Origin: Achromobacter pulmonis
GTDB lineage: Bacteria; Pseudomonadota; Gammaproteobacteria; Burkholderiales; Burkholderiaceae_B
Direction: 5' to 3'
DNA length: 64,000 nucleotides
NCBI RefSeq assembly: GCF_902859765.1
Contig: NZ_CADIJV010000018.1
Location: 41,646 to 105,645 of the forward strand
Numbering within the stretch: the first letter of the stretch is position 1; each line of letters opens with the position of its first letter. Both the position numbers and the translations under genes were made by a program. Positions 55,983 through 64,000 of this stretch are shown here, one piece after another. The notes under the pieces are model-generated. The model ran no database searches and was not told the DNA's origin. It saw only the letters and a list, made by a program, of their open reading frames with translations.

Positions 55983-57581
55983 CTACTCTCCGACGGCGGC
56001 GGGCTCCGGCTTGGCGGGGCGCGCCAATTGCACCAGGGGGACGCGCCGCACGCACCACAGCGCCAGCACCGCGACCGCCAGGGCGATGAGCTGCCCCTCG
56101 TGGATGGCGCCGACCAGCGCCACGCGCGCGATCTCGATCAGCGACGTTCCATCCTGGCCTTGATGCGCCAATTGTGCCAGGAACTGGCTCTGGGCCTCGG
56201 GATTGACCAGCATCTGCGGGTCGTTCAGTTGCGGCAGCCAACGCGCCGAGGCGCCGCGCAGGGTCGATTCGACGCCGCTGAAATAGCTGTGGCTGACCAT
56301 GGTGCCGACCACGGCCGTGCCCAGCATGCCGCCGACCATGCGCAGCGATTGCAGCATTGCGGTGGCGATGCCCAGGTGGCTGCGGCCGGCGGTCTGCTGC
56401 GCGAACACGGTCAGGTTGGGCATGATGAAGCCCATGCCCAGGCCGGCCATCAGCATGTAGGCGGCGATCAGGCCCTGCGGCGTGTCGTTGTGGGTGGTGA
56501 CGATACCCAGGCAGGACAGCGCCATCAGGATGAAGCCGGCATACAGCATGCGGTTGGGGTTGCGGATGCGGGTGATGATGCGGCCGTTGACGATGCTGCC
56601 CACGGTGATGAAGACCACCATCGGCGTGATTAGCAGGCCGGCGTCCTGCGGCGACAGGCCGAAGCCGCCCTGCAGCAGCAGCGGCGCGTAGAACAGCAGC
56701 GAATACATGGTGACGCCCACCAGCAGGGCCAGGATGAACAGCATGGCCAGGCCGCGGTTGCGGAACATGTCGAAGGGCAGCAGCGGATGCGGGCAGCGCC
56801 GTTCCCACCAGATCAACAGGCCGAAGGCGGCAACGCTGGCGGCGCCCAGCAGCGCGATGGTGGCGCTCAGGCCTTCCTTGGGCAGCAGTTCCACCAGCAG
56901 TTGCAGGCTGCCGAGCGCGGCGGCGATCAACAGCGCGCCCTGCCAGTCCAGGCGCACCTTGCCGGTGGCGTGGTTGCGCAGGTGCGGCAGGTAGCGCGTC
57001 ACGAACCAGAGGCCGAGGATGCCGATGGGCAGGTTGACGTAGAACACCGAGCGCCAGCCGTAGTGCTCGGTCAGCGCGCCGCCCAGCGTGGGGCCGATTG
57101 CGTTGGCGATGCCGAAGGCCGAACTGAGCATGACCTGCCAGCGCAGCCGCACGTGCGGGTCAGGGAACAGGTCGGGAATGGAGGCGAAGGCGGTGCCCAC
57201 CAGCATGCCGCCGCCGATGCCTTGCAAGGCCCGCGCCAGCACCAGCGTGAACATGCTGTCGGCGGCGCCGCACAGCACCGAGGCCAGCGTGAACAGCACG
57301 ATCGCCGCCACCACGAAGGGCTTGCGGCCGTAGTAGTCGCCCAGCCGCCCGAAGATCGGCACGGTGATCACCGAGGTCAGCAGATAGGACGTGGCCACCC
57401 ATGCGTACAGCTCGAAGCCCTTGAGTTCGGCCACGATGGTGGGCAGCGCGGTGCCCACCACGGTCTGGTCGATGGCGACCATCATCATGACGAAGCACAT
57501 GCCCAGCATGGCGAGCAGGGTCTGGCGGAAGGGGAGCACCTGGCCGGGCGAATAAGGGGTGCTGGGGGCGGGGGCGGGCAT
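55983..57581 (-). CDS. DHA2-family MFS drug efflux transporter (EmrB/QacA type)
   Basis: 532 aa from the ATG at 57581, 14 predicted membrane helices. Motif A (GRLGDYYGRKPFVVAA), the motif C region GPTLGGALTEHYGWRSVFYVNLPIG and D1 LTSVITVPIFGRL are typical of H+-driven multidrug exporters. There is no EmrA-like adaptor gene beside it. A TTG in frame five codons earlier is possible. The start has no obvious SD and the MarR palindrome overlaps the probable transcription start, so a very short leader is likely. Confidence 0.92.
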   Translation of the reverse strand: MPAPAPSTPYSPGQVLPFRQTLLAMLGMCFVMMMVAIDQTVVGTALPTIVAELKGFELYAWVATSYLLTSVITVPIFGRLGDYYGRKPFVVAAIVLFTLASVLCGAADSMFTLVLARALQGIGGGMLVGTAFASIPDLFPDPHVRLRWQVMLSSAFGIANAIGPTLGGALTEHYGWRSVFYVNLPIGILGLWFVTRYLPHLRNHATGKVRLDWQGALLIAAALGSLQLLVELLPKEGLSATIALLGAASVAAFGLLIWWERRCPHPLLPFDMFRNRGLAMLFILALLVGVTMYSLLFYAPLLLQGGFGLSPQDAGLLITPMVVFITVGSIVNGRIITRIRNPNRMLYAGFILMALSCLGIVTTHNDTPQGLIAAYMLMAGLGMGFIMPNLTVFAQQTAGRSHLGIATAMLQSLRMVGGMLGTAVVGTMVSHSYFSGVESTLRGASARWLPQLNDPQMLVNPEAQSQFLAQLAHQGQDGTSLIEIARVALVGAIHEGQLIALAVAVLALWCVRRVPLVQLARPAKPEPAAVGE

Positions 57582-57917
57582 TATTGGACCGATCAATTAT
57601 TGATGGATCAATCATTCTAGCCCTACAATCCCCGAGACAGAAAACCGTCAGCCTCGGGCCGGGCGCGAGGCCGGGCCCGATTTGTTACGATAGCGGTATG
57701 TGCACGCTGGTCAGACTGGCGTCTTCAGCAGGTCTTTCCATGGCAGTCCTCTCCGCTTGGCATCCCGGCCCCCCGGCCTGGCGCACGCGGCGGCACGCGA
57801 TCGAAGACGGACAAATCAGGAGGCCGCGCGCAGGGCGCGGCGGCAAAGCGCCATTTCCGCGCCAGGCGCGGCGGATGGCATTCAAGGATTACCAGTCGAG
57901 GTACCGACGGGGCGGCA
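57582..57917. promoter_or_regulatory. 336-bp divergent region MFS/asmA with MarR-type palindrome
   Basis: ATTGAT-GG-ATCAAT (57599-57612) is a perfect palindrome 18 bp from the MFS start, flanked by another GATCAAT. On the minus strand TAGAAT just upstream is a probable -10 box, so a bound repressor would block the start. The rest of the gap, towards asmA, contains no gene I can support; a TACGAT box at about 57687 could serve asmA. Confidence 0.6.
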
Positions 57918-60413
57918 ATGAAAACGTGGTTCAAGCGCATTCTGATAGGCCTGGTGGTGTTGATTGTCGTGGCCGTCGTTGGCCTGGCCATCTTTTTGCT
58001 GACGTTCGACCCCAACGCGTACAAGTACAAGCTCGAAGAGCTGGTGCAGGAACGCTATCACCGCACCCTCACGATCGACGGCGAGATCCAGCTGTCGCTG
58101 TTCCCGCGCATCGGCCTGTCGGTGCAGGGTGTGTCGCTGTCCGAGGTCAATAGCCCCGATACCTTCGCCTCCATCGACAGCACCCGCCTGGCGGTGGCGG
58201 TGTGGCCGCTGCTGTCCAACAGCTTCGTGGTCGACCACGTGGCCATCAGCGGCTTCAAGGCGCGCGTGGTGCGCAACAAGGACGGCCAGTTCAATTTCAG
58301 CAACCTGGTGGGCGGCACCGCGCCGGTGGTGGCCACGCCCGCCAATCCGGCCGAGGCGCTGGCAGGCGCCGCCCAGACCGCCGCGCAGGCGCTCAGCAGC
58401 GGCGCGCTGCCGCCGTCGCGCAACAACATGCAGATCGACATCGCCGGCCTCGACCTGAAGGATGGCGAGGTGCTGTTGCAGGACCAGATGTCCGGCATGG
58501 CGGTGGCGGTCACCAAGATCAATGCCAACACGGGCCGCGTCACGTTCAACCAGCCTTTCGACGTGCGCCTGACCGCGCGCATCGAGGGCGGCAATCCGCG
58601 TATCGACGCCAATCTGACCGGCCAGGCGTTGCTGACGCTGGACCCGTCGGCCAAGCGCTATGCGGCGCAGAAGCTGGACCTGCGCATGGACGGCAAGCTG
58701 CCGGGCGCCGAGGCCAAGAGCCTGGCGATGCGCGGCAACCTGGCGTTCAATGGCCAGAAATCGGCCTTGAACGTGGCGGGCCTGGAGGTCGTGTTCCAGG
58801 GTGACGTGACCGATCCGGCCGCGCGCGCCACCAATGTCGAGGCAAGCGTGGCCATGCCCAAGCTGTCGATCGACCCGCACAAGAGCCAGCTGCAGATCGA
58901 GAAGCTGGCGGTGCGCGCCAAGGGGGGCGTGGCCGACGGCCCGTTCGAATTCGCCGTCGATGCGCCCGCGCTGAATATTTCCCCGACGCAGGCCACCGGC
59001 GAGGCGCTGACCGGCCGCGTGCGCCTCAGCGGCCTGGATGCCAGTTTCGGCTTGAACGGCATCAGCGGCAACGCCGCCGAACTCGACATCAAGGAAGCCA
59101 AGCTCGACAGCACTTCCAAGAGTGGCGAGCGGGTCGTCAAGCTGAGCTTCGCCTCGCCGTTGACGCTGAACCTGCTGCAGCGCCAGGGCGGCCTGTCGGG
59201 CTTGCGCGGCGATGTCAGCATCACCGATCCCGGCCTGCCCAAGGGCAGCCTGCAGATCCCCGTGATCGGCAGCCTCAACGTCGATCTGCTCAAGGACACG
59301 GCCAGCAGCAAGATCAACGCCGTGCTGGAAGGCGGCAAGTTCGACCTGACCGCCGACATCGCCAAACTGAGCGATGCGCCGCAAGTGAAGTTCGCGCTGG
59401 CGGTGGATACGCTGGACCTGGATAAGCTGGCGCCGCCCGTCGCCGCCGCGCCGGCCAAGCCGCCCGCCGACGGCAAGAAGGACGAGAACAAGCCGGCGCA
59501 ACCGGCGCCGGCCGCGCCGGCGGATGATTCGATCAACCTGTCGGCGCTGGTCGGTCCCAGCGTGAACGGCACGCTCAAGGTCGGCAAGCTGGTGGTGCGC
59601 GGCCTGAAGGCCGATGATGTCGCCGCCGCCATCAAGCTCGACCGCGGCAAGCTCGACATCTCCAGCCTGACCGCCGGGCTGTATGGCGGCAAGCTGGCCG
59701 GCGCGTTGTCGCTGGACGCGGCGCAGGGCAACCAGTTGGCCACCAAGATGTCGCTGGCGGGCATCGCCATCGAGCCGCTGCTGGTGGATCTGGCGCAGCG
59801 CAACATCCTGAGCGGTACCGGCAGCCTGGCGCTGGACCTGAAGACCGCGGGCGCCAATGCTTATGCCATGAAGGGCGGGCTGGGTGGCACCGTGCAGGTG
59901 CGGCTGCGCGATGGCGCCGTCAAGGGCATCAACCTGACGCAGACGTTGCGCGACCTGAAGGCCGCGCTCAAGCCCGACTCGCAGGACGAGACCGTGGCCG
60001 CCGATACCAGCAAGCAGACCGCCTTCTCGGAAATGGAAGCCGACCTGGCCTTCAACAAGGGCGTGGCCAGCGTCAAGCGCCTGAACGTGGTGTCGCCGCT
60101 GTTGCGCGTGACGCAGGGCGAGCCGGCCACCATCGATTTCGTCAAGAGCGAGCTCAACCTGGTGGCGCGCGCCCGCGTGATCAACCCGGCCGCCGACCCC
60201 GAGGGCAAGGAACTGATCGACCTGAAGGACGTGACCATTCCGGTGCACATCAAGGGCCCGTTCGACAAACCCACGTATACGCTGCTGTGGAAGGATGCCA
60301 TCGGCGGCATCCTCAAGCGCAGCCTGGAAAACAAGCTGCGTGAAGCCGTGACCGGCAAGGGCAAGGGCGGCGCGGCGGTGGACAAGGCGCTCAAGGGCCT
60401 GCTGGGCAGATGA
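57918..60413 (+). CDS. asmA: AsmA-family protein
   Basis: 831 aa. One N-terminal membrane anchor (ILIGLVVLIVVAVVGLAIFLL), then a long periplasmic beta-rich region and the C-terminal AsmA domain (LGGTVQVRLRDGAVKGINLT region and KDVTIPVHIKGPFDKPTY). Members such as AsmA and YhdP form grooves that help phospholipid transfer to the outer membrane. A Pro/Ala/Lys-rich linker occurs at about 510-540 (PAKPPADGKKDENKPAQP). It overlaps the next gene by 4 bp. Confidence 0.92.
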   Translation: MKTWFKRILIGLVVLIVVAVVGLAIFLLTFDPNAYKYKLEELVQERYHRTLTIDGEIQLSLFPRIGLSVQGVSLSEVNSPDTFASIDSTRLAVAVWPLLSNSFVVDHVAISGFKARVVRNKDGQFNFSNLVGGTAPVVATPANPAEALAGAAQTAAQALSSGALPPSRNNMQIDIAGLDLKDGEVLLQDQMSGMAVAVTKINANTGRVTFNQPFDVRLTARIEGGNPRIDANLTGQALLTLDPSAKRYAAQKLDLRMDGKLPGAEAKSLAMRGNLAFNGQKSALNVAGLEVVFQGDVTDPAARATNVEASVAMPKLSIDPHKSQLQIEKLAVRAKGGVADGPFEFAVDAPALNISPTQATGEALTGRVRLSGLDASFGLNGISGNAAELDIKEAKLDSTSKSGERVVKLSFASPLTLNLLQRQGGLSGLRGDVSITDPGLPKGSLQIPVIGSLNVDLLKDTASSKINAVLEGGKFDLTADIAKLSDAPQVKFALAVDTLDLDKLAPPVAAAPAKPPADGKKDENKPAQPAPAAPADDSINLSALVGPSVNGTLKVGKLVVRGLKADDVAAAIKLDRGKLDISSLTAGLYGGKLAGALSLDAAQGNQLATKMSLAGIAIEPLLVDLAQRNILSGTGSLALDLKTAGANAYAMKGGLGGTVQVRLRDGAVKGINLTQTLRDLKAALKPDSQDETVAADTSKQTAFSEMEADLAFNKGVASVKRLNVVSPLLRVTQGEPATIDFVKSELNLVARARVINPAADPEGKELIDLKDVTIPVHIKGPFDKPTYTLLWKDAIGGILKRSLENKLREAVTGKGKGGAAVDKALKGLLGR

Positions 60414-60796
60414 GCGCCGCCACCTTCCAGCCCATCGCCCAGTGCGGCGTGACGGCGCAGGCCGAGGCCGCGCCCTATCACCGCCAATGGCTGGTGGCCA
60501 ACGATTCGGGCCAGTGGCTCAACCGCGAACTGTGCCCGCGGCTGGCCGACGTGGCGGTGGAGTTGCGCCTGGGTTACCTGGTGCTGCGCGCGCCGGGCAT
60601 GCTGCGCATGGATATTCCGCTGGACGTGATCGAGGACGACGACAGCGTGCGCTACAGCATGAGGGTCGGCGAGCAGGTCATCGATGTGATCGACGAGGGC
60701 GAACTGGCTGCTGCCTGGATCTCGAATTTCGTGCAGGTGCCGTGCCGCATCATGAAGGTGCATCCGGACACGCCCGTGTCCGCCTGGCCGGACTGA
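60410..60796 (+). CDS. stand-alone MOSC N-terminal beta-barrel domain protein
   Basis: 128 aa. The pattern YHRQWLVANDSGQWLNRELCPRLADV followed by CRIMKVHPDTPVSAWPD matches the MOSC_N barrel that normally precedes the MOSC catalytic domain of molybdenum-cofactor sulfurase-like enzymes. The MOSC domain itself and its sulfur-carrying cysteine region are absent. It may bind a cofactor-derived or lipid ligand. The ATGA overlap with asmA suggests co-translation. Function unknown. Confidence 0.75.
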   Translation: MSAATFQPIAQCGVTAQAEAAPYHRQWLVANDSGQWLNRELCPRLADVAVELRLGYLVLRAPGMLRMDIPLDVIEDDDSVRYSMRVGEQVIDVIDEGELAAAWISNFVQVPCRIMKVHPDTPVSAWPD

Positions 60797-60863
60797 GCCT
60801 GGCGCGGTAAAGCCATTGCGCGAACCGTCGCCGGGTTGGCCGGCAACGCGCGAGGCGGCCGGT

Positions 60864-63085
<2,222 letters not shown>

Positions 63086-63652
63086 TTATTTGCGCAATGC
63101 AGCAAATTTCAGGAGATGGTAGTGGACCGCCCCGGCCTTGTCCTGGCGCAGGATCTCGAAGCCCTCGGGGGGCTCGATCGGGCTCTCGGCCTCGACGTAG
63201 ACCAGTCCGCCGTCGGCCAGGATGCCCGGCAGGATCGGCCACAGGCGCGCCAGCCAGCCCTGCCCGAACGGCGGATCCAGCAGGATGAGGTCAAAACGGG
63301 ACGCATCCATTCTTTCGGCGACCTGCATCGCATCGCCCACATGGATGCGTATCATGTCGGCTTTGAGTTTGTCGCGCAGTGTCCGCAGCGCGGACGCGGC
63401 GGTCTTGTCCCGCTCGACCATCTGCACATGCGCCACGCCGCGCGAGGCCGCCTCGAAGCCCAGGGCGCCGCTGCCGGCGAACAGATCCAGCACCTGCTTG
63501 TCGGCGAATTCGCCGCCCCACAGGTGATTGAGCCAGTTGAGCAGCGTTTCCCGCACCCGGTCGGGCGTCGGGCGGAGCGTCTCCACGTCGGGCACGACGA
63601 TAGGGGTGCGCCGGTATTGGCCCCCGACGATACGAATATACTTGTTACCCAT
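63086..63652 (-). CDS. rsmD: 16S rRNA (guanine(966)-N(2))-methyltransferase
   Basis: 188 aa. IRIVGGQYRRTPIVVP at the N-terminus, SAM motif DLFAGSGALGFEAASRG, and catalytic LLDPPFG. Start at ATG 63652, where the family N-terminus begins; its CAT on the plus strand shares two bases with the ATG of ftsY, so the two genes start back to back. GAAG lies about 13 nt upstream inside the ftsY coding sequence. Confidence 0.94.
   Translation of the reverse strand: MGNKYIRIVGGQYRRTPIVVPDVETLRPTPDRVRETLLNWLNHLWGGEFADKQVLDLFAGSGALGFEAASRGVAHVQMVERDKTAASALRTLRDKLKADMIRIHVGDAMQVAERMDASRFDLILLDPPFGQGWLARLWPILPGILADGGLVYVEAESPIEPPEGFEILRQDKAGAVHYHLLKFAALRK
63637..63642 (+). promoter_or_regulatory. TATACT box before ftsY
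   Basis: TATACT lies 8 bp before the ftsY ATG with no SD sequence between, placing the transcript start at or next to the start codon. The -35 region is poor. Confidence 0.4.
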
Positions 63653-64000
63653 GTTTAGCCGCTTCTTCAAGAAAAAATCCCCTCCGCCCGCCGCGCCGGC
63701 CCAGCCCGCGCCGCCGCCGGAGCAGGTGGACGCAGGGATCGCGCCGCCAGCCGGGGCCGAGGCGTCCGCCCAGCCCGTCGAACCCGCCGTTCCGGCCCGC
63801 GAATTCGCGCCGGTCGCAACGCCCGAGGTGACCCTGCCGGCGCCGTCCGCCGAGGTGCCGATGCCGGCTTCGGCCAGTGTGCCGCAACCGGCGCCGGCCG
63901 TGGTGCCGCAGCCGCAGGCCTCGGCGCCGGTGGTTGCGCCCGCCGCCACGCCGGTTTCCAACCCCGCGCCCGCCGCTCCCGCTCCCGCTTCCGCGCCCGT
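63651..64000 (+). CDS. ftsY: signal recognition particle receptor FtsY (partial, N-terminus)
   Basis: 117 codons visible, open to the right edge. The start MFSRFFKKKSPPP is the usual FtsY N-terminus. What follows is a long Pro/Ala/Val-rich, acidic A domain of low complexity, as in Bordetella-like FtsY proteins; the NG GTPase domain lies outside the window. FtsY docks SRP-ribosome complexes at the membrane. Divergent from rsmD with overlapping start codons, an arrangement seen in order but rarely so close. Confidence 0.88.
   Translation, partial: MFSRFFKKKSPPPAAPAQPAPPPEQVDAGIAPPAGAEASAQPVEPAVPAREFAPVATPEVTLPAPSAEVPMPASASVPQPAPAVVPQPQASAPVVAPAATPVSNPAPAAPAPASAP

Noticed and set aside
63652-63961. 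N-terminal extension of RsmD through 103 extra codons
   Set aside because: The extension is Gly/Ala-rich antisense of ftsY, and the family N-terminus begins at the chosen ATG.

Overview
The window comes from a high-GC betaproteobacterium, most likely Alcaligenaceae (Achromobacter or Bordetella). This rests on the gene order lolB-ispE-tRNA-Gln-prs-rplY-pth-ychF and rsmD/ftsY, a Coq7-type hydroxylase, and uniformly GC-rich codon use. The genus is an inference. The sequence is chromosomal; I see no insertion sequence, prophage, CRISPR array or rRNA.

Layout. 1-7.2 kb: a class III omega-aminotransferase cut by the left edge, its divergent MocR regulator with a palindromic operator, folA, an MHYT-GGDEF-EAL c-di-GMP protein, thyA and an OsmC protein. 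7.3-8.8 kb: coq7, then an 813-bp gene-free gap with at least two structured RNA candidates. One has its own promoter, a hairpin whose loop is anti-Shine-Dalgarno, and a strong terminator. 8.8-20.1 kb: a surface-glycan operon with a WecA/MraY-type initiating transferase, WbpO and WbpP homologues (UDP-GalNAcA supply), an MVF-type flippase, four GT4 glycosyltransferases and an AsnB-type amidotransferase. No Wzy polymerase is present. 20.1-23.1 kb: pgi and phosphomannomutase/phosphoglucomutase, on the opposite strand.

23.4-35.5 kb: a shrunken, catalytically broken biotin-carboxylase-like protein, an FAD-linked oxidase, a two-component system, a PAP2 phosphatase, a GntR/FCD regulator, an LTA-synthase-like phosphoglycerol transferase, a lysophospholipid acyltransferase, and hmgA-fahA of homogentisate breakdown. 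35.5-39.5 kb: a LysR regulator converging on an apparent operon of MBL-fold protein, FAD monooxygenase and DUF2783 protein. 39.6-50.4 kb: housekeeping genes mutM, a TPR protein, lolB, a chemoreceptor placed between lolB and ispE, ispE, tRNA-Gln, prs, rplY, pth, a CPBP membrane protease and ychF.

50.4-64 kb: a TonB-dependent siderophore receptor, an ABC-F ATPase, a DUF2938 membrane protein, a MarR/MFS efflux operon, asmA with an overlapping MOSC_N-only protein, a ferredoxin overlapping benE, coaD, rsmD, and the start of ftsY whose start codon overlaps that of rsmD.

Most interesting points: the non-coding cluster at 7.97-8.78 kb, the vestigial biotin carboxylase at 23.4 kb, the abrupt composition change inside ispE, and the MBL-fold protein lacking three metal ligands.
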